Assembly: GCA_029261355.1 (NCBI GenBank)
Contig: JAJDBM010000058.1
Location: forward strand, 310,001 to 374,000
Reading direction: 5' to 3'
DNA from: Nitrospirales bacterium
GTDB taxonomy: Bacteria > Nitrospirota > Nitrospiria > Nitrospirales > UBA8639
DNA: 64,000 nt
Shown piece by piece: positions 37,185 through 46,524 of this stretch. Positions within the stretch are counted from its first letter, which is position 1; every line of letters starts with the position of its first letter. Both the position numbers and the translations under genes were made by a program. The notes beneath the pieces are model-generated. The model ran no database searches, was not told the origin of the DNA, and worked only from the letters and a program-made list of their open reading frames with translations.

Positions 37185-38159
37185 CTACAAAGAACTCTCT
37201 CTCACGAGAGGGTGATGCCAGCACCGGAACGATCCGCCTTGCCAGATCATTGAACCAAACGGAATCTCAATGACTTCCTGCCCTGCTTTGGTCAGCGCCT
37301 CGGATAAATGTGGAAGCTCTGCCGGGACCATGATGGTCTTTTCGTCAATAACCAGGTTATTGCATCCCTGTCTTTGTTCCGCGTCTTCCGGGGACACATC
37401 AATAATATCCCAATCTTTGAACAACGAAGGCAGTTCACCCGCAAGACCCTCTCTACAGACCATTGCGAGGCCAGGTCTCGGCGTGCACAGCACGCAATCC
37501 AGGTGCAGGAAATTGTTAGAGAGTGGAACCTGCTGAATGCGATATTCCTCTCCGAGATAGCGTTGCAGCCATTTGACGCCAGCAGTATTGCTCCCGTTTC
37601 CTGAGTGGCCAACCAAAATGTCCCGCCCCATCAAGAAGACATCCCCTGATTCCAAAAAGGCTCCGTCACCCGTAGGCGGCGGTTCTAGCATCGAAACGAT
37701 CTGGGCATCACTATTTTCCAGGCGCTCATTCATGGTGCGGCGGATGGCCCAGCGTGTGCTGCGGCGTCCTTGGTTTTGCAAGCTGGTTTCGATGTAGTTG
37801 TTGCCGATCACAACAATTTCGTCCCGGGGATACATTGTGAGGCGGAGGTACTCATCGTAGCCTAAATAGCGCAGTTCTTCTTTAGTAGGCTCCAATACTT
37901 GATGAACTTTTATACCCCTGTCTTCGAGGGCTTTTATGGCTGCATTTATTTGGGTTACTTGCTCTTGCCAAACCTCGGGAAGCCGCTCTTTTAGAGTGCT
38001 GCCACATGTTTTGGTGAATCGCCCGACAGCTAGTTCGCTCAACCAAGGTCGCATATATTCCGGGAAGACGGTTGGGATATAAAAATAGGGGCTCCCGACA
38101 ATAACCTCTTTCAAGGCTCCCCATTCATGATTCACCACGACTGGCTTCATAGTAGACAT
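37185..38159 (-). CDS. Amidinotransferase family protein
   Basis: 324 residues of the amidinotransferase (guanidino-group modifying) fold, which includes glycine/inosamine amidinotransferases and dimethylarginine hydrolases. The catalytic set appears in order: FLESGDVFL and the acid residues there, a histidine in NNFLHLDCVLC (about residue 218) and the nucleophile cysteine in GGSFRCWHHPLVR (about 313-316). The opening VVNHEWGALKEVIVGSPY is the family's conserved arginine-side strand. It may transfer an amidino group from arginine or hydrolyse one. AAGGGA lies before the ATG. No pathway neighbours help: it stands alone between gap regions. Confidence 0.85.
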   Translation of the reverse strand: MSTMKPVVVNHEWGALKEVIVGSPYFYIPTVFPEYMRPWLSELAVGRFTKTCGSTLKERLPEVWQEQVTQINAAIKALEDRGIKVHQVLEPTKEELRYLGYDEYLRLTMYPRDEIVVIGNNYIETSLQNQGRRSTRWAIRRTMNERLENSDAQIVSMLEPPPTGDGAFLESGDVFLMGRDILVGHSGNGSNTAGVKWLQRYLGEEYRIQQVPLSNNFLHLDCVLCTPRPGLAMVCREGLAGELPSLFKDWDIIDVSPEDAEQRQGCNNLVIDEKTIMVPAELPHLSEALTKAGQEVIEIPFGSMIWQGGSFRCWHHPLVRESSL

Positions 38160-38309
38160 TGATCTTCCCTTTCGTTCACTGAGAATTGGCGTCTTTCTTT
38201 TAAAGTCCTACCTTGTTCAAATAGACGATATTGAGATGTTTTCTATAGCTGGAACTTTGTCTGTGGAAGTCTCTTCAGACCACCGGCCAATATGGGGCAG
38301 AATTCGTTC

Positions 38310-38951
38310 TCATCCCTTCGTTGGTTTTGCGGCTGGCGTTTTCTTTTCTTGAATCACTTCAATTTCCAGCAAGAGCTTCACGTCGTCGCCCACCATGAGC
38401 CCACCATTATCTAACACCATGCTAAATTCCATGCCAAAATCTTTCCGATTCAAGGTCCCTTTTGCAGTAAAGCCTGCACGAGTATTACCCCAAGGATCTT
38501 TCGCCACACCGTTAAAGGTCCCGACCAAGATAATTTCTTTTGTCACCCCTCGCAACGTCAGATCACCGAGTGCCGTATAGGTATCTCCCGTTTTCTTATA
38601 ACTTTTCATGGTGTATGTCATCGTCGGAAAGGTTTTGGCATCGAAGAAGTCTGGGCTTCGCAAATGTTCATCACGTTTTTTGTGATCAGTGACCACTGAT
38701 TTGGTTTGAATGACCGCGTCAAAGGTTTTAAATTCCTTTGCCTCCGGATCCATTTCCACCGTTCCTGAGTATTCCGTAAACTTCCCCTTGGTTTGTGTCA
38801 CCACCATGTGAGCTACTTGAAAGCCAAGCGTCGTATGATCTTTGTCTAAATTCCATTTAGCCATTTCTGCAGAAACCACATTCGAGAATGCAAGAAGAAT
38901 TAAGCTCAAGGCTACAAACCAAACGTTGTTTCGTACTACACGTTTCATCAC
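38310..38951 (-). CDS. YceI family periplasmic lipid-binding protein
   Basis: 213 residues with a signal peptide ending VVSAEMA. The mature domain is a YceI lipocalin-like barrel: WNLDKDHTTLGFQVAHMVVT, then DEHLRSPDFFDAKTFPTMTYTMKSY and GTLNRKDFGMEF. The family binds isoprenoid or other lipids in the periplasm. The C terminus is a short Lys/Pro tail. AGGAGG precedes the ATG. It is one of several minus-strand exported-protein genes here (with the small one at 39.2 kb and the MBL hydrolase at 39.8 kb), but gaps of 245 and 76 bases make a common operon uncertain. Confidence 0.92.
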   Translation of the reverse strand: MMKRVVRNNVWFVALSLILLAFSNVVSAEMAKWNLDKDHTTLGFQVAHMVVTQTKGKFTEYSGTVEMDPEAKEFKTFDAVIQTKSVVTDHKKRDEHLRSPDFFDAKTFPTMTYTMKSYKKTGDTYTALGDLTLRGVTKEIILVGTFNGVAKDPWGNTRAGFTAKGTLNRKDFGMEFSMVLDNGGLMVGDDVKLLLEIEVIQEKKTPAAKPTKG

Positions 38952-39196
38952 CCCAACCTCCTAGGAAAATAATAATGAGACTTTATGGATTACGCCCTAG
39001 AACGCTCATGACTCTGACCACCTCAGATCCAATTGCGAACATGTATGAAATGGTCAAGGGCAACCAAATGTACGGACAAGAAGCTCAGTAATTCAGTCAT
39101 GTCTCGATTCTTATCGGAAAGCCATACACCCCTCATGCTTGAACCTGTTCATACTCATGTCAACCTTCTTTCTCAAGGGTGAAGCATCGTCGCCCC

Positions 39197-39724
39197 TTAG
39201 GGTGACTTATACGTGTAGTTTGGGAGAACGAAATACCCACTTATCGATTGGTCAACAGAATCCGCACCATCTACTTTTGGATGAGACTTAATCACATGAA
39301 CTTTCCAACGGAGATCCGTTTCCCCTGAAATGCCTCTAAATTTGCCTGTACCGCCGACATGATCAAATTTTCCCTTACATTCCAGTAACGGACCAGCACA
39401 CTTAAACTCCGCATAAATCCTGTCATACTCCGTTACGATAATCGTACAAGATCCATTTCCATTTTCTCGTTTCACTTTGGTATCGACATATATCGACATG
39501 GCGCAATGGAGTTTGCCTGCATCTAGCTTCCCTTTGCCATCGTTGTGATGCAGAACACCATTGGCTTCTCCATGAAAAGTGAAATTTTCTTCTCCGATGG
39601 GAAAATACTTTCCTTTAGCAATCCAACTACCCAACACTCGTTCCTCTGCTAAAGCAAGATTTGACATTCCCAAAATCAGTCCAAAAACCAATAGAAAGAC
39701 ACCAACGGAATTCCTGGAAATCAT
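39197..39724 (-). CDS. Exported protein of unknown function, lipocalin/AOC-barrel-like
   Basis: 175 residues with a signal peptide (ending LALAEE). The mature part is all beta-like with FTFHGEANGVLHH and GGTGKFRGISG; the latter is a turn motif of allene-oxide-cyclase-type beta barrels, though catalysis of that reaction is not implied. Three or four cysteines could form disulphides. AAAGGAG lies before the start. It precedes nothing obvious and is preceded by an MBL-fold hydrolase gene 76 bases upstream on the same strand, perhaps co-transcribed. Function unknown. Confidence 0.7.
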   Translation of the reverse strand: MISRNSVGVFLLVFGLILGMSNLALAEERVLGSWIAKGKYFPIGEENFTFHGEANGVLHHNDGKGKLDAGKLHCAMSIYVDTKVKRENGNGSCTIIVTEYDRIYAEFKCAGPLLECKGKFDHVGGTGKFRGISGETDLRWKVHVIKSHPKVDGADSVDQSISGYFVLPNYTYKSP

Positions 39725-39800
39725 TTTAAATTCTCCTTTTTTGGATAAATTAATAAAAAACTACTTGATAATTTATATGGCAATCGAGGGATGAGGATGC

Positions 39801-40679
39801 TCACTTTCCCTGGTTCAGAGCTTCGTACATGTGAGCGACATGTGCTGGCCATTCTTTCACGTTTCGCCACTCATTAAGTGGAGGAAAGGGTATGGCTTGT
39901 TTGGTTTCTTCAGCATTTTTCCCTGCTTTCACGGCCTGTAAAACGTTCTCGTACAGATATTCCACCATACCGACATCCTCATTGAAGGCTTTCGGGGATG
40001 AGTGGGGGGCATGGCTGCCCACGACCACGTCATACGTCAATTCCGCCTGAATGCGCTTCAAGGTGCGATACACACCGGGATAATGGTAGTCAGCCGTGAG
40101 GTACTGCGCCGATGTGAGCCCCTTCGGTTCATGGATATCCGTGACGAATAGCACTTTTTCCTTGGGCAAATGAACGACCGTCATACACGTGCCATGGCTC
40201 ATACCAAAGTGATACAGATCAATGGAGGTCTCACCGACGGTTAAGCGATGAGTTTCTCCAGAATAGGTGGTATCGGGCGGCACAACTTGCCCTTGCGGAT
40301 CATTTTCCAATGCGGCCCGACACTTTTCATGGCTTACAAATGTCGCACCTTCTTTTTTAAAGATTTGTCCACCACGAGCATGGTCATAATGTTCATGACT
40401 ATAGATGACAAGCGTCACGGGCTTGTCGGTGAGCTTTCGGATTTCCTCTTGCAGCTTGGCCGATCGTTGAGCTCCATCGGGATCCACGATGGCCACTCCT
40501 TTTTTCGTGATGACCACTAACTGCGTATAAAACTCATGGTGATGTTGGTAGACGCCCTTCGTCACTTCCCTCATGGGCGTGTCGGTAACAGACTGAGCCC
40601 ACACTGCTGGCTGAAAGGCGCCCATTGTCATGACACTCAGAAAAAGGGAAACGGTCGTCGTTTTCATGTTCATCTTCAA
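39801..40679 (-). CDS. Exported metallo-beta-lactamase-fold hydrolase
   Basis: 292 residues with a signal peptide (ending AVWAQ). The metal site is explicit: SHEHYDHARGG (HxHxDH, about 98-106), a histidine in FGMSHGTCMTVVHL, an aspartate in VTDIHEP and a histidine in VGSHAPHSS. The fold covers lactamases, lactonases, alkylsulfatases and quinoprotein-linked hydrolases, so the substrate is not known. It is divergent from a LysR-type regulator 124 bases away, a standard pairing in which the regulator controls the enzyme gene. Confidence 0.87.
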   Translation of the reverse strand: MKMNMKTTTVSLFLSVMTMGAFQPAVWAQSVTDTPMREVTKGVYQHHHEFYTQLVVITKKGVAIVDPDGAQRSAKLQEEIRKLTDKPVTLVIYSHEHYDHARGGQIFKKEGATFVSHEKCRAALENDPQGQVVPPDTTYSGETHRLTVGETSIDLYHFGMSHGTCMTVVHLPKEKVLFVTDIHEPKGLTSAQYLTADYHYPGVYRTLKRIQAELTYDVVVGSHAPHSSPKAFNEDVGMVEYLYENVLQAVKAGKNAEETKQAIPFPPLNEWRNVKEWPAHVAHMYEALNQGK

Positions 40680-40757
40680 TGTTGCCAGCCCCTTTCATTG
40701 CCAATAATAATGTGAACCGATTTCGTTTTCCCTTTTTTACCCAATTCCTGTATAATA

Positions 40758-40769
40758 AGTAAAATTACT
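40758..40769. promoter_or_regulatory. LysR-type operator candidate
   Basis: AGTAA-aa-TTACT is a 12-bp inverted repeat in the very AT-rich gap between the divergent MBL hydrolase and LysR genes, 35 bases before the regulator's ATG. It fits the T-N11-A-type dyad such regulators bind, including their own promoter. Confidence 0.45.
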
Positions 40770-40803
40770 AATTCTAATAACATATATTATTTTTCGTAAT
40801 ATT

Positions 40804-41730
40804 ATGGATCTCGACCTCAATTTTTTCGTCGTTTTTCAAACCATTTATCGTGAACGTCAGCTTACGCAGGCGGCCACCAAACTTGGTTTGACGCAATCTG
40901 CCGTCAGTCAGGCTCTAGGGAAATTGCGCATTCATTTTCGGGATGAGTTGTTTGTTCGAGTACCCGGTGGGATGGAACCTACGGCAAGAGCCCATAGCAT
41001 TGCGGTCCATATCGCCGCTTCGCTAGAGGCGGCAGAGCAAGCGCTTCAAGTTAGCAAAGGATTTGACCCGAAGGTATCGGATGAATGTTTTCAGATTGGG
41101 CTCTTAGATATCGATGTTGTGTTTCTTGGTCCCAAACTTATTAACCATTTCCAAATTTATGCACCCAACATTCGATTTAACATCATTTCGATCGATCGTG
41201 ACAGTTATCTCGAACGACTCGATTGTGGCGATATCCACCTCGCCATCAATCTCATTGGAACCAAATTACCCAAGCGTTTTTCGACTGTGAGGCTTTTTCC
41301 CGATGAACTGGTCGTCCTATCCAAAGCGAACCATCCTTGTATCAAAAACCGGCTCACCTTGAAGGAATATTTAACGCTCACACATGTGAAGGTCGATTGG
41401 TTGCCATACGAAAAAAGCAAGATCGAGCCGCTATTCACTCAACATGGTGTCACGCGGAACGTTGGCCTCACCCTGAAACAAGTTTTGGGAGTCCCATTTG
41501 TGGTGAAGCAAACGGATCTCATTGGCACCGTCCCATTGACATTGATGCATTACTACAAAGATCTCAAAGGGCTCGCCGTGTATGATTTCCCCGGCAATGA
41601 CTTTCCCGTAGACATATCCCTCATCTGGCACCAGCGGATGCAGGGCAACCAGGCTTATGAATGGATGATCGAGCAAATTACGGCAGTGTGTGGAATGATG
41701 GTTACCGATCGAAAAAACATTCTAAAATGA
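40804..41730 (+). CDS. LysR family transcriptional regulator
   Basis: 308 residues. The N-terminal winged helix-turn-helix reads FFVVFQTIYRERQLTQAATKLGLTQSAVSQALGKLR (about 6-42), followed by the linker helix and the periplasmic-binding-like effector domain (from about 90). It is divergent from the MBL hydrolase gene and should regulate it. Its last 75 bases overlap the end of a convergent minus-strand gene at 41655. The effector is unknown. Confidence 0.9.
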   Translation: MDLDLNFFVVFQTIYRERQLTQAATKLGLTQSAVSQALGKLRIHFRDELFVRVPGGMEPTARAHSIAVHIAASLEAAEQALQVSKGFDPKVSDECFQIGLLDIDVVFLGPKLINHFQIYAPNIRFNIISIDRDSYLERLDCGDIHLAINLIGTKLPKRFSTVRLFPDELVVLSKANHPCIKNRLTLKEYLTLTHVKVDWLPYEKSKIEPLFTQHGVTRNVGLTLKQVLGVPFVVKQTDLIGTVPLTLMHYYKDLKGLAVYDFPGNDFPVDISLIWHQRMQGNQAYEWMIEQITAVCGMMVTDRKNILK

Positions 41731-42296
41731 TTGAGGAATAATGAAGTGGAATGTGTAACGTCCAATTTATCCCCATGTGTTCTAATTGCACGAAAGGCTT
41801 TCTGGACATTGGGGACACAAGGGTTCGAATCAATGGGTTTTAGATTCTGCCTCTGCGTGGCTAACGTGTGCTGTTGCCGTATCTGGGAAAGCAATGACTG
41901 GGAGCCGCTTCGGGAACGTACCCCACTATAAGAGCCTACTGCTTTCAACCCTTTCCCGCCTGGCAGCATTAATAGAACATGATGCTGATCGGCTTGCTTG
42001 CCTGGCACCGAGAGTGCCACGGGATTGATTAGATCTTCATCATGTACGATCGTGCTTGCCTCAATGAGCCAGGCATCTCGACCTTCTTCTGGCACTAACT
42101 TTAACCAGGTCTCGGCGACTTCCACCTCGTACTGACCCGGGGAGACCTGCACATCCTCCCCGTCGGGAGACAGAAAATGAACCTCTTGCTCAAGAGTGAT
42201 GTTGGGTGCAGCCAAGATGCCTTCACCTATCATTCCCCCTATCCCAATTACTAACAATACAAGAAACGGCACCCATTTTAACTTTTGTTTGTTCAT
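41655..42296 (-). CDS. Exported protein of unknown function
   Basis: 213 residues from the ATG at 42296, preceded by AAGAGGTCAAGG; an earlier in-frame start at 42359 lacks a signal-like context. A signal peptide or anchor (about 7-26) is followed by VHFLSPDGEDVQVSPGQYEVEVAETWLKLVPEEG, a small beta-rich domain. The last ~60 residues look unlike a folded protein and run across the 3' end of the LysR gene. The frame may thus have lost its original stop: the reading seems natural to about RSRSGSQSL (near base 41930). No family is recognised. Confidence 0.6.
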   Translation of the reverse strand: MNKQKLKWVPFLVLLVIGIGGMIGEGILAAPNITLEQEVHFLSPDGEDVQVSPGQYEVEVAETWLKLVPEEGRDAWLIEASTIVHDEDLINPVALSVPGKQADQHHVLLMLPGGKGLKAVGSYSGVRSRSGSQSLLSQIRQQHTLATQRQNLKPIDSNPCVPNVQKAFRAIRTHGDKLDVTHSTSLFLNHFRMFFRSVTIIPHTAVICSIIHS

Positions 42297-43122
42297 CCTT
42301 GACCTCTTAAAAAATAAAAAATTCATCGAGTTTATGGGGTTAAATATTTTGTTTACCAACTATTTATTCCCCTTCTCTGTAGCCGAACATAGGGAGTCCC
42401 GGAGATACTCAATGTGGAAGGTTTAAAATATGATCCGTAATCCCGCATGGCGAAGCAACATTCTGATCAAACGACTTGATTTCTTTTTTTTAAATTGCTT
42501 CTGGATATGCGCTCAGGCTGTGTGAAGAAGCTTACCGCGTCACTTAATTGATATTGTTCCTCAGCAAAATTGTGCGATATTTTTTTAGCTTTTCGCCCTG
42601 GGAATACAGATACAGTAAGAGGAATTTACCAAAACTTAATGTCTGGATTCGACCCGAAGTGTATGGAAACTCGGAATTTTCTGGAATCAGGGAGTGCCTC
42701 ATCCCTTGCTTATACAGAGATCGTGGCCTACACACGATCCTGGGAGACTGATTTTCGTGCTTGCACAGGTTTGGTTGTACCTGGTCCTGGAGGTTCTGGC
42801 GGTCCCCAAGTCGGAGATCTATGATGGCTTGCTTTTCTTCTCTGTTTCGAACACTCCAACGTTGAGCTTCACGCTCATTCTGGGTTCTAATTTCTTTGAC
42901 GTTTGCTTGTAAGGATTGCTTAGGACGGACCTTACTTTAGATTTTTTACAATTCTCAATTGCATGAGGAGCATATGTATATTGGAGAGGTTTTTGCTATT
43001 CTTAATAAAAATAGTTAACATTATAGTGTATTAGTATAAATGCTTGTTTAATCTCCCCGACAATCATCGCGTAGTTATCGACTTCAAGCATTGAAAGTTA
43101 TTGAATCGGCTATAAGAGAATT
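42297..43122. other. 826-base stretch without a supportable gene
   Basis: A minus-strand frame stays open from about 42947 to 42544 but has no ATG and its second half does not look coding. Its first part (about 42730-42930) reads as a charged helical segment, so a decayed gene is possible. AT-rich DNA near 42990-43060 should hold the promoter of the Rrf2 gene. Confidence 0.35.
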
Positions 43123-43626
43123 ATGAAATTTTCAAAAAAGAGTGAATATGCGCTACGAGCGCTAATTGAGCTGACGGCCCATTATGAACAGGCTTTGCCT
43201 TTGCAGCGCACGCAGTTGGCGAAGGAGCAACGCATTCCACTTGGTTTTCTGGAAGGGATCCTGTTGACGTTGAAAAACGCAGGAATTTTGAGTAGTCGAC
43301 GGGGAGTGGATGGTGGGTTTCGTCTATTGAAAGATCCAGGTGAGGTGACGCTTGGCCAAGTGATTCGAACCCTCGATGGACCACTTGCTCCGATTGGGTG
43401 TGTGAGTCAGACGGCGTATCAGAAGTGTGAAGATTGTCCCTATACAGACAAGCCTTCATGTGCCATTCAAAGTGTGATGTTGGATGTTCGGAATGCCATT
43501 GCTGAAATACTTGATCACTATACCCTTGAAGATTTTGTACGGAATGCGGAAATATCTCAAGAAAAAACCAAAGCAAAACTAACGGGGCAACGTCAAAAGA
43601 CGAAAAATGTATCGTCTTCACAATAG
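43123..43626 (+). CDS. Rrf2 family transcriptional regulator, likely Fe-S type
   Basis: 167 residues. The opening MKFSKKSEYALRALIELTAHY and the helix-turn-helix LAKEQRIPLGFLEGILLTLKNAGILSSRRGVDGGF are the Rrf2 signature. Cysteines in GCVSQ, KCEDCPY and PSCAI (about 92-116) resemble the cluster-ligand pattern of IscR/NsrR/RsrR-type sensors. It may respond to iron-sulfur status, NO or redox state. The next two genes follow at 15 and 33 bases and encode small membrane proteins, so it heads an operon. Target genes are unknown. Confidence 0.9.
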   Translation: MKFSKKSEYALRALIELTAHYEQALPLQRTQLAKEQRIPLGFLEGILLTLKNAGILSSRRGVDGGFRLLKDPGEVTLGQVIRTLDGPLAPIGCVSQTAYQKCEDCPYTDKPSCAIQSVMLDVRNAIAEILDHYTLEDFVRNAEISQEKTKAKLTGQRQKTKNVSSSQ

Positions 43627-43641
43627 ACGGGAGTTGGGATA

Positions 43642-43866
43642 ATGGAAACGCATTTACGTAGTGTAGCAAAAGGCATGAGCTGGCGAGTGATTGCGACGCT
43701 TGTGACCACTATTGTGGTGTGGCTTATTTCTGGTGAGGTGGCGATGGCCTTATTCGCTGGAGCCAGTGATTCATTAGTGAAAATAGGTTTGTTTTGGGCA
43801 CATGAACGAGGGTGGCAGCGTGTAGAGTGGGGGCGAATGCCACCACCACCCACTGCGTCGCCTTAG
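43642..43866 (+). CDS. DUF2061 small membrane protein
   Basis: 74 residues. RSVAKGMSWRVIATLVTTIVVWLISG and AGASDSLVKIGLFWAHERGWQRVEWG are the two conserved blocks of DUF2061, a family of short inner-membrane proteins of unknown function often beside sulfur or cysteine genes. Two membrane segments are likely. It lies 15 bases after the Rrf2 gene, in the same operon. The C-terminal proline run PPPPTAS is variable in the family. Confidence 0.85.
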   Translation: METHLRSVAKGMSWRVIATLVTTIVVWLISGEVAMALFAGASDSLVKIGLFWAHERGWQRVEWGRMPPPPTASP

Positions 43867-43899
43867 CCGTTTATATTTTCTAGTTTTTGGAGAAACTTT

Positions 43900-44289
43900 A
43901 TGGGTTTTCGATTTATGTCGGTGGGAGCGTTTATCGCGTTACTCGGGGTCGCATTTGGGGCATTTGGGGCACATGGCCTGAAAGCTATTTTGTCTGAACA
44001 TATGCTTGAGGTGTTTCATACTGGTGTTAGGTATCAGATGTACCATGCGTTTGGTCTGATTGTGTCGGGTGGGGCATTCGTGCTGTATCAGCTCAAGCAT
44101 TTTCGATGGGCAACCTGGTCGTTTCTGACTGGCATTATGCTGTTTTCAGGAAGTTTGTACGTGATGTCGCTGACAGGTATTCGATGGTTGGGAGCGATCA
44201 CTCCGCTGGGTGGAGTTTTCTTTATTGCGGGATGGTTGCTGTTAGCTCTTGGGTTTTGGAAGTTGGCTAAGCCGCAGACCTCATCATAG
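43900..44289 (+). CDS. DUF423 family membrane protein
   Basis: 129 residues, four predicted membrane segments. FGAFGAHGLKAILSEHMLEVFHTGVRYQMYHAFGL is the family signature of DUF423 (YgdD/YwdK-type), small inner-membrane proteins of unknown role, and LTGIRWLGAITPLGGVFFIAGW is the conserved C-terminal block. GGAG stands 11 bases before the ATG. It is the third gene of the Rrf2 operon, 33 bases after the DUF2061 gene. Confidence 0.9.
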   Translation: MGFRFMSVGAFIALLGVAFGAFGAHGLKAILSEHMLEVFHTGVRYQMYHAFGLIVSGGAFVLYQLKHFRWATWSFLTGIMLFSGSLYVMSLTGIRWLGAITPLGGVFFIAGWLLLALGFWKLAKPQTSS

Positions 44290-44392
44290 CTCTTCATTCC
44301 TATTTGCTTTTCTCGATTTTCGTGATTTCATTCTGAGACTCTCCCTCTCCTTACAACGGAGATGTGAAAAATATAACAAAGAGGTATTTGAA

Positions 44393-45244
44393 TTATCGGC
44401 CAATTTCGGCGAGAGGCTCATGCGTGATGATGAGGGAGCCTCGTGGGTTTTGGCTCAATGTGTTGGCTTTGAGCAGTTCTTCTTGTTCAGGGGAAGATTC
44501 ACAGTCAGGCGTCATGACGATGCCCCAATGTTGATTTTTATGACAGTCGTTTTCGAGGATCAGAGCTTTTGCGGAATGAAAAAGGAGAATGCCGCTTAGC
44601 ATGTTGTCCCGGCAGGTGTTTCGGACAATGTCGGGAGAGGTGCCATCATCACGTACCGCAATCCCAAAGTGATGATTGCCGAAGCAGGTGTTTTGACTGA
44701 TGTAGGGGCGAGCACCGGCGAACGAGAAGATTCCGGATTCTCGGTTATAACAGACTTCGTTTTCTGAAAATGTTGGTCGACATTCGGGTCCGTATAAGAC
44801 CACGCCGGAAAGAATGCCTTCGAGCACGCGGCATTTCGTGATGGTACAGACCGAATCCAGAATATTCATGGCTGAATGTTGATCACTGCCAACATATCGA
44901 AAGGTGATGCCTTCTACTCGGCCACTGGGAACCCGTTGTAAGTACAATGGACTGCTTCGCCTACTGAATATTTGTACCTGGTCTCGTCCGGCTCCAATTA
45001 ATCGAATACTTCGATCAGCCACAAAAATGCGATCTTCATAAATGCCAGGTCGCACAAAAACTTGATCGAGAGGTCCTGCATCTTTGAGTGCTGCACTCGG
45101 TCGTGCATAGAACTGCGTATCTGTCGCATCAACAATGAGCGTTTTGCCTCCTTCTAAAGGAGGCGGCGAACTCTCTCTGTCTTCTGTCGGTGCAACTGGC
45201 TCATCTGGTTGTTTCGGGTCTTGAGGCTTGGCGTTGTCTTGCAT
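44393..45244 (-). CDS. Right-handed beta-helix repeat protein without signal peptide
   Basis: 283 residues. After a Pro-rich, acidic N terminus (about 1-32), a parallel beta-helix is built from repeats such as NEVCYNRESGIFSFAGARP, NTCFGNHHFGIAVRDDG and NTCRDNMLSGILLFHSA, of the pectate-lyase/NosD/CASH type. GKTLIVDATDTQFY and PGIYEDRIFV are the usual first turns. No signal peptide is visible, which is unusual for the fold. It has no adjacent partner. Enzyme activity is not evident, so binding of a polymer or partner protein is possible. Confidence 0.78.
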   Translation of the reverse strand: MQDNAKPQDPKQPDEPVAPTEDRESSPPPLEGGKTLIVDATDTQFYARPSAALKDAGPLDQVFVRPGIYEDRIFVADRSIRLIGAGRDQVQIFSRRSSPLYLQRVPSGRVEGITFRYVGSDQHSAMNILDSVCTITKCRVLEGILSGVVLYGPECRPTFSENEVCYNRESGIFSFAGARPYISQNTCFGNHHFGIAVRDDGTSPDIVRNTCRDNMLSGILLFHSAKALILENDCHKNQHWGIVMTPDCESSPEQEELLKANTLSQNPRGSLIITHEPLAEIGR

Positions 45245-45603
45245 GGAATTTTAGTCTCGACTGCACGGTTAGAGGTCATACGAACGTTGGTCTTATTTGT
45301 GTTTGGTCGTAATGCGTCAAGACTACACGTCTCCACTCCACGTTGTCGACATGCTCGGGTTTGTGCTTAGGGTCACTTCTAAAAACCGTCATTTCCCTCG
45401 ATTACGGCGTCATACTCGTACTCAAACCCCCATATTCTTCCCCTATAGCCGCTTTCGTCACCTTCCGAAATTGAGGTCTTTCATGACGCTGTGAACGTCT
45501 TGACAGCTGAACTGGACGTGATGGGGATTCGCTATCGACCCTGCGGTTTTGCGCGCACGGCTTTCTTGCACTCACAAAAAACTATTGATTTTTAGAGGTG
45601 TCC
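45245..45603. other. 359-base gap, no gene seen
   Basis: Between the beta-helix and MscS genes, both on the minus strand. A plus-strand frame of 65 codons here has no supporting features. Confidence 0.4.
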
Positions 45604-46524
45604 TTATGCAGGTTGCTTGGTTGCTCCTGATGAGGTCATGAATGGCGGACTTGCTTCGCCCATATATAGGGTACGGTGAGGAAAGGGAATTTCAATGTCG
45701 TGGGCCTCAAAGGCTTTTTTCAATCGTCGTCGGTATTCACGTCCCACATTCCATTGCTTCATTGGTTGTGTTTTGATGCGTGCCTTCATCACCACTTCAG
45801 ATTCTCTAAATTGGTCCACGCCAAAGATTTCTATGGGTTCGAGTATGTGAGCGTGAAAGTCAGGATGCTGTTGTAACTCTTTGCCAACCTCTTTCATGAC
45901 CTCCACGACTCGATCGGTATCTTCTTTGTAGGCGATACTGATTTCCATGACATAGGCTGACCATTCTTTGGTCATATTGGCTAACGTCAAAATTGTTCCA
46001 TTAGGAAAGACATGCACGACTCCCGCCTGGTCGCGTAATGTGATGGTTCGAAAGGAAATGCGTTCAACCAAGCCTCCTGTTCCATTCACTACCGCAACAT
46101 CACCGACTCGGATTTGATTCTCCAGGATGATGAAAAACCCGTTAATCATATCGCGCACAAGGTTTTGTGCCCCAAACCCAATCGCAAGCCCAATGATCCC
46201 TGCTCCCGCAAGAATGGGGGTAATATCGAGCCCCATCTGATCAAGGGCCATGATTGAGGCGATAATCCAGATGGTCGCGAGGCCGATGGTTTGAATGAGC
46301 CCAATCAGCGTTTTGATACGTTTTGATGTGGCTTCTGAATGTGGTTCTTCTTGTGCTCGATGTTTGATGAGGAGTGTTTCGAGTCTAGTCAGTCCCATTT
46401 TGAGGAATCGAATGCCTATATAGGCAATAGTCAGAATGAAGAAAATTCGAACCCCCGCATTCATGGCATCTGTCAGGATGCTGAGAAGCCAGGGGGAGAG
46501 GTATTCAGCGTTGAGATCGAGCAT
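45604..46524 (-). CDS. MscS family mechanosensitive channel
   Basis: 306 residues: a hydrophobic segment or two at the N terminus (about 15-45 and 80-100), then the pore helix and MscS core PILAGAGIIGLAIGFGAQNLVRDMINGFFIILENQIRVGDVAVVNG, a classic signature, and a C-terminal beta/alpha vestibule ending near PFPHRTLYMG. It opens under membrane tension to release solutes during osmotic downshock. It is a short, plain MscS. GGAGG lies before the ATG. Monocistronic. Confidence 0.93.
   Translation of the reverse strand: MLDLNAEYLSPWLLSILTDAMNAGVRIFFILTIAYIGIRFLKMGLTRLETLLIKHRAQEEPHSEATSKRIKTLIGLIQTIGLATIWIIASIMALDQMGLDITPILAGAGIIGLAIGFGAQNLVRDMINGFFIILENQIRVGDVAVVNGTGGLVERISFRTITLRDQAGVVHVFPNGTILTLANMTKEWSAYVMEISIAYKEDTDRVVEVMKEVGKELQQHPDFHAHILEPIEIFGVDQFRESEVVMKARIKTQPMKQWNVGREYRRRLKKAFEAHDIEIPFPHRTLYMGEASPPFMTSSGATKQPA

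Noticed and set aside
42544-42947. Minus-strand frame open for about 130 codons between an exported-protein gene and the Rrf2 gene
   Set aside because: No ATG, only a GTG inside, no recognised family. The first half is charged and helix-like but the second half does not look like protein. Mentioned as gap content only.
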